Part shown: piece by piece, positions 54,100 through 62,860 of the stretch
Numbering within the stretch: the first letter of the stretch is position 1
Layout of the letters: the number at the start of each line of letters is the position of its first letter
Virus record (IMG/VR): IMGVR_UViG_3300017710_002137
Location: 17,209-81,208 of that record
Length of the DNA stretch: 64,000 nt
From: a virus
Reading direction: 5' to 3' (one strand)
The notes under the pieces: generated by a model
What the model was told of the DNA's origin: nothing
Seen by the model: the letters and a program-made list of their open reading frames with translations, nothing else
Databases searched by the model: none
Program-made: the position numbers and the translations under genes

Positions 54100-54756
54100 A
54101 TGGGAAAAGAATTTAAAAAGAAATATATGCATCCAACTCGTAGAAAGTTGGTAGATATGGTTCAGACAGGAAAGTATGATAAAAATACAACTGTTGGTTG
54201 GACTAAAAAGAAAGAATCTCATAAAGTAGGTGATGTTTGGGAAGATGAACATAGTAAATATGAACAAAAAGAAGGCTATGTTTTAAAAACGGGTAAAAAT
54301 TCTGAAGCATTACAAGAAATCAGAAAATATCTCGAAGAAAAATCAAAATGTAAAAACTCTGAGTGTAAAACTATTAAAAAATCTGCAAAAGATTTGAAGT
54401 TTATACAAAATGGTGGGTTTTGCATGAATTGTACATCAATAAGAGAAACCGAATTAAGAGCGGTTGGATTATTTCAAGAATATCAAGATTATAAGATATT
54501 TACTCGTATGATTGTGTTTGGTAAAACAAAATTAGAAGAATTAAAACAATCACTAAAAGATATCAAACCATTTTATGAATATGTAAATGAAGATGGAACG
54601 GTTGAAAAGTGGGAATTACCAAATTCGATTGAAGATACAAAAAAAGATATTCAAGAAATGATAGATAATGGGACAAAAGAAATCGAAGAGTTAGAAAACA
54701 AAAGAATTAAGGCCTTCGATATATTAAAGGAAAAAAATTATGAGCATTTTATTTAG
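54100..54756 (+). CDS. Zinc-finger protein upstream of terminase, unknown
   Basis: 218 residues. Cys pairs KCKNSECKT and FCMNCTS could form a zinc ribbon around residues 87-110. MHPTRRKLVDMVQTGKYDKN at the start and the charged C-terminal helix (DIQEMIDNGTKEIEELENKR) look conserved in T4-like marine phages. In T4 the small terminase gp16 lies upstream of gp17; here this gene is two genes upstream of the large terminase, so it is a candidate DNA-binding packaging factor, but the resemblance is positional only. Confidence 0.55.
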   Translation: MGKEFKKKYMHPTRRKLVDMVQTGKYDKNTTVGWTKKKESHKVGDVWEDEHSKYEQKEGYVLKTGKNSEALQEIRKYLEEKSKCKNSECKTIKKSAKDLKFIQNGGFCMNCTSIRETELRAVGLFQEYQDYKIFTRMIVFGKTKLEELKQSLKDIKPFYEYVNEDGTVEKWELPNSIEDTKKDIQEMIDNGTKEIEELENKRIKAFDILKEKNYEHFI

Positions 54757-55429
54757 TTTACTATCAAAAAGGTGGAAAGAATTATTTATCCTACTATTAA
54801 TAGGAGTTATCTTTTTAATGAGAGGATGTGGAACGGATTTCGAAGATAAAGAAATCATTAATGTAGATGGTAAAGATTTTGAATTAATAAAAAAAGAAAT
54901 AGATACTGTATTTGTAGAAAAAGAAGTTAAAGTAACAAAGTATGTACCAAAGTACATTACAAAAGAAGTAATTAAAGAAGTTGAAATACCAATAGATGTA
55001 GATTCACTTGCAATTATTAAAGATTATTTTTCTAAAATAACAGTAAAAGATACATTGAACTTAACTTATGAGTTCCCAACAGAAGTAACTGATTCATTAG
55101 GAGCAAAACCAGATAGTAGTTTAGGATTTGGTATTCTTACTGATGTTATTTCACAAAATAGAATCGAATCAAGAGAAATTGATTGGTTCTTCAAGATTCC
55201 AACTGTTTACAATACTACCATTGTAAAAGAGTTACCTAAAAACGAATTTTATTATGGTTTCGGATTAGGAGTTGACCAAACAAATGGGTTTGGTAACTTA
55301 AGTGTTAATGGATTGTTAAAAACTAAGAAGATGAATATCTATGGATTGAATGTAGGTTTATCTAATCAAGGTGGAGAATACAAACCATTCGTTGGAACAT
55401 CTCTCTATTGGAAAATAGGAAAAAAATAA
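54740..55429 (+). CDS. Membrane-anchored protein, unknown
   Basis: 229 residues. Residues about 11-28 (WKELFILLLIGVIFLM) form one N-terminal membrane segment followed by RGCG, which could be a lipobox-like Cys but lacks the usual small residues. The rest is soluble: a charged VEKEVKVTKYVP stretch, then a Gly-rich C-terminus (GFGLGVDQTNGFGNLSVN, FVGTSLYWKIG) of beta type. Phage spanin-like or anchor proteins can look like this, but no lysis partner is nearby. It overlaps the previous gene and ends three bases before terminase. Confidence 0.55.
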   Translation: MSILFSLLSKRWKELFILLLIGVIFLMRGCGTDFEDKEIINVDGKDFELIKKEIDTVFVEKEVKVTKYVPKYITKEVIKEVEIPIDVDSLAIIKDYFSKITVKDTLNLTYEFPTEVTDSLGAKPDSSLGFGILTDVISQNRIESREIDWFFKIPTVYNTTIVKELPKNEFYYGFGLGVDQTNGFGNLSVNGLLKTKKMNIYGLNVGLSNQGGEYKPFVGTSLYWKIGKK

Positions 55430-55432
55430 AAA

Positions 55433-57025
55433 ATGGCTAAACAGAGTTTAAAGGAAATAATTAAACTTGAGTATCAAAAATGTGCACAAGACCCAATCTA
55501 CTTTATGAAAAAGTATTGTATGATTCAGCATCCTGTGCGAGGTAAGATTCCTTTTCACTTATATCAGTTTCAAGAAAGAACTTTAGACCAATTCGCAGAA
55601 CATCGTTATAACATTATCCTTAAATCTCGACAAACAGGTATCTCAACCTTAACTGCGGGATTTTCACTTTGGAAAATGTTATTCAATCAAGATTTTAATG
55701 TATTAGTAATTGCAACTAAACAAGAAGTTGCCAAGAACCTTGTAACGAAGGTTCGTGTAATGAATCAGTACTTACCATCATGGTTAAAACAAACAACAGT
55801 AGAAGATAACAAACTATCCTTAAGATACTCGAATGGTTCTCAGATAAAAGCAACTTCAGCCGCTGGTGATGCTGGTCGTTCTGAAGCATTATCCTTATTG
55901 GTATTTGATGAAGCTGCATTTATTGATAAGATTGAAGATATTTGGATATCAGCACAATCTACCTTATCAACGGGTGGTAATGCAATTATTCTTTCTACAC
56001 CAAATGGTGTCGGAAATTTCTTTCATAAAACTTGGGTAGGTGCTGAAGAAGAAGAAAACGGATTCAATCCAATCAGATTACATTGGAGTGTTCATCCTGA
56101 AAGAAATCAAGATTGGAGAGATGAACAAGAAGTACTATTAGGAGTAAAGGGAGCCGCACAAGAATGTGATTGTGATTTCGTTTCTTCTGGTGATACTGTG
56201 ATTGACCCTCAACTTCTTATGTTCTATAAAGAATCCTTTTGTCAAGAACCAATAGAGAAAACAGGATTCGATGGAAACCTTTGGAAGTGGGAATATCCCA
56301 ACTATAATAAAACATATATGGTAGTTGCGGATGTTGCTCGTGGAGATTCAACTGATTATTCAGCATGTCATGTTATAGATGTTGAAGAAGCTTCACAAGT
56401 TGCAGAATACAGAGGTAAATTGGATACTAAAGATTTTGGAAACTTTTTAGTTTCATTGGCAACTGATTACAATCAAGCACTATTAGTAATTGAAAACGCA
56501 AATATTGGTTGGGCAGTTATACAACAAGTAATTGATAGAGGATATGGAAATCTTTTCTACATGAGTAAAGATTTAAAGTATGTAGATGTTGAACATCAAC
56601 TATCAAATAGATACCGTGCCGAGGAACGAGGGATGGTTGCAGGATTTTCGACAACTTCTAAAACTCGACCTTTGATTATATCAAAGTTGGATGATTATTT
56701 TAGAGATAAATCTGTAACAGTTCGTTCAACACGATTAATTGATGAATTGTTTACATTTATATGGAGAGGAAATAGAGCCGAAGCCATGAGTGGATACAAT
56801 GATGATTTAACAATGGCATTCGCAATCGGATTGTGGGTTAGAGATACTGCACTTAGATTAAGACAAGAAGGAATTGATTTAACAAAACAAGCATTAGGTG
56901 GTATTGGAGCACATTCATTGGATGTAGTTGGTATGGGATTTGGTGGTAACTCTTCAATGGAAGATAATCCTTGGAAACAAAGGGTTGGTGATAGAGATGA
57001 GGATTTAACTTGGTTAATTAAATAA
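55433..57025 (+). CDS. Terminase large subunit (T4 gp17-like)
   Basis: 530 residues. ATPase: ILKSRQTGISTLTAG is the Walker-A-like loop, LLVFDEAAFID the Walker B with catalytic Glu, ILSTPNG the coupling motif. Nuclease: VADVARGDSTDYSACHVID carries the RNase H-fold acidic cluster, with later Asp residues around DDLTMAFAIG. Packages DNA into the prohead through the portal, cutting headful concatemers. Length and order match T4 gp17. It precedes portal with one small gene between. Confidence 0.93.
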   Translation: MAKQSLKEIIKLEYQKCAQDPIYFMKKYCMIQHPVRGKIPFHLYQFQERTLDQFAEHRYNIILKSRQTGISTLTAGFSLWKMLFNQDFNVLVIATKQEVAKNLVTKVRVMNQYLPSWLKQTTVEDNKLSLRYSNGSQIKATSAAGDAGRSEALSLLVFDEAAFIDKIEDIWISAQSTLSTGGNAIILSTPNGVGNFFHKTWVGAEEEENGFNPIRLHWSVHPERNQDWRDEQEVLLGVKGAAQECDCDFVSSGDTVIDPQLLMFYKESFCQEPIEKTGFDGNLWKWEYPNYNKTYMVVADVARGDSTDYSACHVIDVEEASQVAEYRGKLDTKDFGNFLVSLATDYNQALLVIENANIGWAVIQQVIDRGYGNLFYMSKDLKYVDVEHQLSNRYRAEERGMVAGFSTTSKTRPLIISKLDDYFRDKSVTVRSTRLIDELFTFIWRGNRAEAMSGYNDDLTMAFAIGLWVRDTALRLRQEGIDLTKQALGGIGAHSLDVVGMGFGGNSSMEDNPWKQRVGDRDEDLTWLIK

Positions 57026-57030
57026 ATCTA

Positions 57031-57038
57031 TATTTATA
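57031..57038 (+). promoter_or_regulatory. Putative late-type element TATTTATA
   Basis: TATTTATA 19 bases before the next start; ribosome site AAGGAG begins only four bases after it (57043-57048). Confidence 0.4.
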
Positions 57039-57057
57039 TAGTAAGGAGAAAAATATT

Positions 57058-57444
57058 ATGATTTCAATGAAAAAATTAATTAGTGAAAACGAAAACGAAT
57101 CTTATTGTAATGAGTATTTCGTAGAAAATTACAATGATATTAAAGAATTCTGTGAATTCATGGAATCGTATAAATCTGATATTAACGAAGCAGAATACCA
57201 AGGAAGAAAAGTAAAACTTGGTAAACCAATGCAAGGTGATGTTAAAAAATTCAAAGTATATGTTAAAAATCCTCAAGGTAATGTAGTAAAAGTAAACTTT
57301 GGTCACAAAGGTAAGGGAAATGAAAAGACGATGAAAATTCGTAAGAACAATCCAGATGCAAGAAAAGCATTTAGAGCAAGACACAATTGTGATTCACCAG
57401 GTCCAAGACATAAAGCTAGATACTGGTCATGTAGAAAGTGGTAA
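57058..57444 (+). CDS. Small head/core protein with KARYWSCR end
   Basis: 128 residues. The N-terminus MISMKKLISENENE has Ile-Ser-Glu at 8-10, as in a capsid-targeting peptide. DINEAEYQ has Ile-Asn-Glu at 42-44, a likely prohead-protease site that would leave an 84-residue basic product. The C-terminal NPDARKAFRARHNCDSPGP and KARYWSCRKW is a conserved pattern I have seen in many T4-like marine phages. AAGGAG nine bases upstream sets the start. A capsid or core protein located between terminase and portal. Confidence 0.72.
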   Translation: MISMKKLISENENESYCNEYFVENYNDIKEFCEFMESYKSDINEAEYQGRKVKLGKPMQGDVKKFKVYVKNPQGNVVKVNFGHKGKGNEKTMKIRKNNPDARKAFRARHNCDSPGPRHKARYWSCRKW

Positions 57445-57483
57445 AATAAAATTAAAAGGTTATAAAATTAAATTAGGAACAAG

Positions 57484-59211
57484 ATGGCAGATACTTCATT
57501 TTTTGGTAGATTAACGAAACTCTTCAGAGCTCAAGCAGTTGTTACTGTCGATAAAGATGGTAAGAGAAAAGTTGTTGATACCGATGAAAGACAACAAACA
57601 AATTTATCTTCTCTAAGAGATAGATATACGAAACTACAAAAAAGTTTCTTTGAACAAGCAGGTGGTGCTCAATCAATGGCATACCAACAAGTTCGTAGAG
57701 AAGTTTTTAGAGATTACGATGCGATGGATAACGACCCAATATTAGCATCAGCTCTCGATATATACGCAGATGAATCAACACTAAAGAACGAATTTGGTGA
57801 TACTCTTATGATTCACTCAGATAATCAAAAAGTACAAGATTTATTAAACAACTTATTCTATGATATTCTTAATGTTGAATTCAACTTATGGCCATGGGTA
57901 AGAAATATGTGTAAGTATGGGGATTTCTTCTTAGGTTTAGAAATTGCTGAAGGTAAAGGTATTGTTAACGTAACACCTCATTCAGTTTACAACACAGAAA
58001 GATTAGAAAGAACAGACCCTTCAAATCCAAATTCAGTAAAATTTAAAATTACTGAGGACCCGAATGGAAAAGAACAATATGAAAACTTTGAAGTTGCTCA
58101 TTTTAGATTATTAGCAGATACTAACTGGTTACCATATGGTAAATCTATGATTGAGAATGGTAGAAGATTGTGGAAACAATTATCTTTAATGGAAGATGCT
58201 ATGTTAATCCATAGAATTATGAGAGCACCTGAAAAAAGAGTTTTCAAAATTGATATCGGTAATATCCCACCAACAGAAGTAGATAACTATATGCAAAGAA
58301 TTATGAACAAAATGAAGAAAGTTCCTTTTGTTGATAGAAATACTGGTGATTACAACTTAAAGTACAATATGCAAAACCTAACAGAAGATTTCTATCTTCC
58401 TGTTCGTGGTGGTGATAGTGGAACATCTATTGATAATCTTGCAGGATTAGAGTATGCAACCATCGATGATATTGATTACCTAAAAAATAAATTATTCGCA
58501 GCATTAAAGATTCCAAGAGCTTATTTAGGATATGAGGAAAATGTAAATGGTAAAGCAACTCTTGCCGCTGAAGATGTAAGATTTGCAAGAACAATAGAAA
58601 GAATCCAAAGAACAGTAATTTCAGAATTATCTAAGATTGCAATTGTTCACTTATACTCACAAGGAATTACTGATTCAGAAATGACTAACTTTGAATTAGG
58701 ATTAGTAAATCCATCTACAATTTACGAACAAGAAAAAGTAAACTTGTGGAGTGAAAAAATTAGATTGGCTCAAGATATTCAAGGTCTTAATATGTTATCC
58801 AAAGATTGGGTATATGAAAACATCTTTAAACTAAGTGGTGGTGAACAAGATGAACAGAGAGTTAGGATGTTGGATGACTTAAAAGATAGATTTAGATTCC
58901 GTTCTATTGAAGATGAAGGTTCAGACCCTGCACAAGAAGATGAAGAACCAGATGATATAGAAGAACAAATTGAAAATATCAAAAAAGAAATTAAAGATAA
59001 AGGTGGTAGACCAAGAGAGGGTGGAACTTATAAAAAAGATAAACATCCACTTGGTAGAGACCCACTCGGTGATGATGAAAGAACGAAAAAACGTTCAAGA
59101 ACTTCTGAAGATAAGGCAATTAAATATATTAATGGTATAGCGGCTAAAAGGAAGTATTTACACGAAATGAAAGGTATGTTAGATGAAAATAATATACTTG
59201 ACCAAGAATAA
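57484..59211 (+). CDS. Portal protein (T4 gp20-like)
   Basis: 575 residues. YDAMDNDPILASALDIYADEST, LWPWVRNMCKYGDFFLGLE, VTPHSVYNTERLERTDP, RIMRAPEKRVFKIDIGNIPP and YLPVRGGDSGTSIDNLAGL are hallmarks of gp20-type portals. The C-terminus is acidic then basic and probably flexible. The dodecameric portal is the vertex through which DNA enters and leaves and from which the T4 head assembles. Located after terminase, as in T4. Confidence 0.92.
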   Translation: MADTSFFGRLTKLFRAQAVVTVDKDGKRKVVDTDERQQTNLSSLRDRYTKLQKSFFEQAGGAQSMAYQQVRREVFRDYDAMDNDPILASALDIYADESTLKNEFGDTLMIHSDNQKVQDLLNNLFYDILNVEFNLWPWVRNMCKYGDFFLGLEIAEGKGIVNVTPHSVYNTERLERTDPSNPNSVKFKITEDPNGKEQYENFEVAHFRLLADTNWLPYGKSMIENGRRLWKQLSLMEDAMLIHRIMRAPEKRVFKIDIGNIPPTEVDNYMQRIMNKMKKVPFVDRNTGDYNLKYNMQNLTEDFYLPVRGGDSGTSIDNLAGLEYATIDDIDYLKNKLFAALKIPRAYLGYEENVNGKATLAAEDVRFARTIERIQRTVISELSKIAIVHLYSQGITDSEMTNFELGLVNPSTIYEQEKVNLWSEKIRLAQDIQGLNMLSKDWVYENIFKLSGGEQDEQRVRMLDDLKDRFRFRSIEDEGSDPAQEDEEPDDIEEQIENIKKEIKDKGGRPREGGTYKKDKHPLGRDPLGDDERTKKRSRTSEDKAIKYINGIAAKRKYLHEMKGMLDENNILDQE

Positions 59212-59235
59212 TTTAGTTTAACTTTTATAATTTTA

Positions 59236-59243
59236 TATTTATA
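59236..59243 (+). promoter_or_regulatory. Putative late-type element TATTTATA
   Basis: TATTTATA 40 bases before the next gene; the intergenic region 59212-59283 has no terminator-like stem. Confidence 0.38.
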
Positions 59244-59283
59244 TTAGGGAATTTTTACTATATCATAATAGGAAACAAATAAG

Positions 59284-60156
59284 ATGAGAAAAATAAAACA
59301 TTCAAAATTTAAGAATACTGGATTCCTTTTTGAGCTTTTAACTCGACAAATTACCGTTGAAATACTTAATGGTAGCGAGGAAAAGTCAAAAGGAATCATC
59401 AAAGAATTCTATGGAAGAGGAACTGAGCTATCAAAAGAACTCAGATTATTCAACCTACTTATAAACGAAAAATACAATACAGATTCAAAGGCTGAAAAGT
59501 TTATTGATGCTATTTTAGAAGCACATACTAAAATAAATTATACAAAACTTCAACGAGAAAAGTACAATCTTGTTAAATCCATCAAGGAGAACTTCGAAAT
59601 TAATAATTTCTTATCTTCCCCGGTAACAAACTACAAAATTTTAGCTTCAATTCATAAACTTTTTGAAGGTAAAAAGAATGATATTCTTGATGTTAAGGAC
59701 GTATTCGATTCTAAAATCACTCTTGTAGAACACATCTCATCTAATTCCCAAAATTCAAAAGGTGTTACGCAAGATAAATTAGTAGAGGAATATAGAAAAC
59801 AAGAGAAGGACCTAAGGTTGTTGACATATAAAATACTTGTTGAAACTTTTAACAAAAAATATACTACTCTAAATGAATCACAGAAGGGTTTATTAAGAGA
59901 ATATATTAATAACGTAACTAATACATCAAAGTTTAACGAGTATTATGATTCTCAATTAGTCGAAACTATTACTACTTTACATGGTATGTACAAGAGTATG
60001 AAGGATAAGATTACAAAAATCAAGTTGAGAGAAACAATTAATGTTCTTAAAAAACAAAAAATTGGTAAAAAGATTACCGATGAACAAGTTTCAGCTTTGA
60101 TGATGTCTTATGAATTGATTAAGGAGATAAAAAATGTCAATGAACGAAAATCTTAA
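59284..60156 (+). CDS. Conserved head-block protein, unknown
   Basis: 290 residues, highly helical and basic. KHSKFKNTGFLFELLTRQITVEILNG at the start and the KITDEQVSALMMSYELIKE end have the look of a conserved phage core protein, but no known domain is recognised. It contains the tripeptide LNESQ near residue 196. It lies between portal and the core genes, where T4 has gp67 and gp68, and may be a prohead scaffold/core component. It overlaps the next gene by 23 bases. Confidence 0.55.
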   Translation: MRKIKHSKFKNTGFLFELLTRQITVEILNGSEEKSKGIIKEFYGRGTELSKELRLFNLLINEKYNTDSKAEKFIDAILEAHTKINYTKLQREKYNLVKSIKENFEINNFLSSPVTNYKILASIHKLFEGKKNDILDVKDVFDSKITLVEHISSNSQNSKGVTQDKLVEEYRKQEKDLRLLTYKILVETFNKKYTTLNESQKGLLREYINNVTNTSKFNEYYDSQLVETITTLHGMYKSMKDKITKIKLRETINVLKKQKIGKKITDEQVSALMMSYELIKEIKNVNERKS

Positions 60157-61426
60157 AGAGTATTTAGATGAATTAATTCAAGAAATTGAAAAAGAACTTG
60201 AAGAGGCTACTACAACAGGTAACGTAGCTGGTTACCAAACCCCTAAAGCATTTTCTGATAAAGGTAAATCTGATAAAAAAAGAAAGAAAAAAATCGCAAC
60301 TGCACTTGGTTATAGTGTAGTGGGTGATGATGTTGATAACATCTCTGAGGCAATCAAAGGTAGAAACAACAAAACAGGTGAATCCTTTGGAATGGTTATC
60401 GGTTCTGATAAACAAGGTAACAATGGATACGAACTTACCGTAAGAAAAACTTACAATTCAAGAATAAGTGCATATGGATTTATTTTTGATAAAGATTCCA
60501 ACCTAACTGATATTCGTGATTATGGATATTCACTCGATGGTAAGTTTCCTGATATGAAAGGTCATGCAAGTTCAACATCAGTAAGACCTAACAAAAGAGA
60601 AACTATTACTCAAATAGCTAAAATTACTTCCCCAGCATTTGCAAAAAAGATTTATCAGCACGTTCAAAAGAATAACAAAATGGATGAATCAGTAAACGAA
60701 GCTTCTAAATTAGCTATGGGTATTGCTGGATTCACTGGTACTCGTGGTGTTGCTGTTGATGATTTTATCAATACACATAACATCGATGCAAAAAAACTTT
60801 TTAACTTTGTAAAAAAAGGAAATTTAAAAGATAGAATGGCATTCGTATCAGCAATTGCTGGTAGACCTAATAACAAAATGTTTAAAATGATTACCAAACA
60901 ATTTGGTGAATCAGTAAACGAAGCAATGAAACCATCACAAGTTCGTTCAGCAATCTCAAAGGTTAAAAAACAACTAATGAGAAAGTGGAAACAAAAAGGT
61001 GGATATGAAAACTTCGGTCAAAAAGAATTAGATAAAATGAAATCTAAGTTTGATTACAATCCTTATGGTTCACCAGATGAAAGACAAATTTCTAAGATGT
61101 TAGATGGGTTTGATAATTGGGCAATGAACTATGATGGTAATATGAGGGAAGATATATCTGAAGCCAAAGTAAAAAGACCCGTTAATCGTTGGTTAGAATT
61201 AAAAAACGATGAAACAATGCATCCTCATAAGAAGATGGCAATGGGTTTAAAAGAATTAAAGTATCAGTTAAGAGAAACTGAAAAGTTCTTTAATTGGTAT
61301 AATAAAATAAAAACTATGAATGAGTTAGATTCCAATCAGTATTGGAAAAGAACAAATAAACATATTTATAGTATAAAAGAGAAACTAATTAATATCGCTA
61401 AAACGATACAGGAGATTGAAAAATGA
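60134..61426 (+). CDS. Prohead core-type protein with repeated ESVNEA motif
   Basis: 430 residues with AAGGAG upstream of the ATG. The N-terminus is helical and acidic (LKEYLDELIQEIEKELEEA) with Leu-Glu-Glu before a Thr/Gly linker. MDESVNEASKL and GESVNEAMKP repeat the same hexapeptide ESVNEA about 80 residues apart, and DISEAKV adds Ile-Ser-Glu. The pieces between are basic domains. This looks like a multi-part internal protein that prohead protease would cut. Same motif class as in its neighbours. Confidence 0.62.
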   Translation: MSMNENLKEYLDELIQEIEKELEEATTTGNVAGYQTPKAFSDKGKSDKKRKKKIATALGYSVVGDDVDNISEAIKGRNNKTGESFGMVIGSDKQGNNGYELTVRKTYNSRISAYGFIFDKDSNLTDIRDYGYSLDGKFPDMKGHASSTSVRPNKRETITQIAKITSPAFAKKIYQHVQKNNKMDESVNEASKLAMGIAGFTGTRGVAVDDFINTHNIDAKKLFNFVKKGNLKDRMAFVSAIAGRPNNKMFKMITKQFGESVNEAMKPSQVRSAISKVKKQLMRKWKQKGGYENFGQKELDKMKSKFDYNPYGSPDERQISKMLDGFDNWAMNYDGNMREDISEAKVKRPVNRWLELKNDETMHPHKKMAMGLKELKYQLRETEKFFNWYNKIKTMNELDSNQYWKRTNKHIYSIKEKLINIAKTIQEIEK

Positions 61427-61896
61427 AAATAACAAGAGAACACTTAAAAAATATTGTAAGAGAAACCTTACAAGAAGAATCTGAATATCAAGAATTTTTC
61501 AAGAAGGCTTTAGAAAAGGCTGGTAAGTCAATTCCTGCAATGTCTGATGAAGAAAAAAAGAAATTCTTTAACAACATAGAAAAAACTTGGAGTGGTAGAG
61601 GAAAAAAGAATGAAAGATTTGGTAGAGGAGATGAAACTGAATTAGATGAGTTAACAAAGGCTCAAGAAAAATTACCACCAGCACTTAAAAAGGCAATAGA
61701 GAAAAAAGAAGGTAAAAAAGAATCAGTTGATGAATCAATCAACGAAGGACCTTCTACTGAAGAAAAAAGAATTGCAATGTTGGCTGTTAGAAAACAAGCT
61801 AAATACAGAAATGTAAGTTTGGAACAGGCAATACAAGACCAAATCAATGCTCTTGAAGAATTAAAGAGAGATGCAAAGAGAGGTAAATTAAAATAA
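61423..61896 (+). CDS. Small core/internal head protein
   Basis: 157 residues. MKITREHLKNIVRETLQEE at the N-terminus is an amphipathic helix ending in Leu-Gln-Glu; DESINEGPSTEEKR contains Ile-Asn-Glu before a short C-terminal helix. It is rich in Lys and Glu, as core and internal proteins often are. It overlaps the preceding gene by ATGA. Probably cut by prohead protease near both ends; inferred. Confidence 0.6.
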   Translation: MKITREHLKNIVRETLQEESEYQEFFKKALEKAGKSIPAMSDEEKKKFFNNIEKTWSGRGKKNERFGRGDETELDELTKAQEKLPPALKKAIEKKEGKKESVDESINEGPSTEEKRIAMLAVRKQAKYRNVSLEQAIQDQINALEELKRDAKRGKLK

Positions 61897-61897
61897 A

Positions 61898-62074
61898 ATG
61901 ACTAAGAGAGAGTTGTATGATATAATCAATGAGGAAATTGTTAACTTTAAAAAAGGAAAGATTAACGAAGAACTCAATGAATCTGATAAGGATTTAATAA
62001 GAAAAATCATCAGACAGGAAGTATCTGCAATCTTTTTCGATTTATTTAAACGAAGAAAAACTTGGGGAGCATAA
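61898..62074 (+). CDS. Very small core-type protein, 58 residues
   Basis: ATG at 61898, TAA at 62072-62074 overlapping the protease ATG as TAATG. MTKRELYDIINEEIVNF and KINEELNESDKD contain three (I/L)-Asn-Glu tripeptides in 28 residues, the highest density in the window; the C-terminus is a basic helix (FDLFKRRKTWGA). Position directly before the prohead protease matches T4 genes 67 and 68, small core proteins destroyed by gp21. No search was possible. Confidence 0.6.
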   Translation: MTKRELYDIINEEIVNFKKGKINEELNESDKDLIRKIIRQEVSAIFFDLFKRRKTWGA

Positions 62075-62667
62075 TGGGACAATTATTAATAGAAACAAAC
62101 CTATTCGAAGGTAAAGTAAATGAAGATGATAGTGGAAGAACTATTGTTAAGGGTATTTTACAAAGAGCAGGTGCTGAAAATCAAAATGGAAGGATATATC
62201 CTAAAGAAATTTTGATGAGAGAAGCTAAAAAATACGAAACACTTATTAAAGAAAGAAGAGCACTTGGTGAATTAGACCATCCAGATTCTTCTGTAATCAA
62301 TCTAAAGAACGTATCTCATAACGTAAGAGAGATACATTGGGATAATGATGATTTAGTAGGAACAGTTGAGATTCTACCAACTCCAAGTGGTAATATCTTA
62401 AAAGAACTACTTAAAGCAGGTATCCTTTTAGGTATATCATCAAGAGGTATGGGTTCAGTAGAACCTCTATCAGGTGGTAAAGTACAAGTAGGTGAAGATT
62501 TTGAATTGATTGGTTGGGATTTTGTTTCTAATCCATCAACTCATGGAGCATTTATGACTCCAATGAACGAATCTGTTAATAAAGAACTTATTAAACAAGG
62601 TGAAGTTTGTAACGAGTGGTGTAAATCACAAGATTTGATGAGAGAAATTATAACAGAAATAGGTTAA
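62074..62667 (+). CDS. Prohead core protease (T4 gp21-like, peptidase S80/U9)
   Basis: 197 residues from the ATG at 62074 with GGGGAG upstream; a TTG at 62062 lies inside the previous gene. NGRIYPKEIL, LGELDHPD (catalytic His region), HNVREIHWDNDDLVGTVEIL, GISSRGMGSV (catalytic Ser region) and WDFVSNPSTHGAFM are diagnostic. In T4, gp21 cleaves core and capsid-targeted proteins after (L/I)-x-E and then itself. Its own start MGQLLIETNLFEG has Leu-Ile-Glu and Leu-Phe-Glu, suitable for self-processing. Confidence 0.92.
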   Translation: MGQLLIETNLFEGKVNEDDSGRTIVKGILQRAGAENQNGRIYPKEILMREAKKYETLIKERRALGELDHPDSSVINLKNVSHNVREIHWDNDDLVGTVEILPTPSGNILKELLKAGILLGISSRGMGSVEPLSGGKVQVGEDFELIGWDFVSNPSTHGAFMTPMNESVNKELIKQGEVCNEWCKSQDLMREIITEIG

Positions 62668-62671
62668 GACC

Positions 62672-62860
62672 ATGGGATTTAATGTACAGGACTTTATGTC
62701 CAAAAATAAATTTAAGTTAGGTAAAGTTACCAGAGAAGTAGGAGAAACTCCATTCAAAGGTGGGCATAACGATATAAGAAAAACAAACTATGAAGTTAAG
62801 TTAACTGAAGATGGTAAACTTGATTTATATACACATAAAACGGAGACAAAAGAATTATGA
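62672..62860 (+). CDS. Small protein, unknown
   Basis: 62 residues: MGFNVQDFMSKNKF, then a compact charged region (KVTREVGETPFKGGHNDIRK) and a C-terminal beta-like stretch (NYEVKLTEDGKLDLYTHK). Too short for domain recognition. It starts five bases after the protease stop and overlaps the next gene by ATGA, so it is part of the head operon. Possibly a minor core protein. Confidence 0.5.
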   Translation: MGFNVQDFMSKNKFKLGKVTREVGETPFKGGHNDIRKTNYEVKLTEDGKLDLYTHKTETKEL

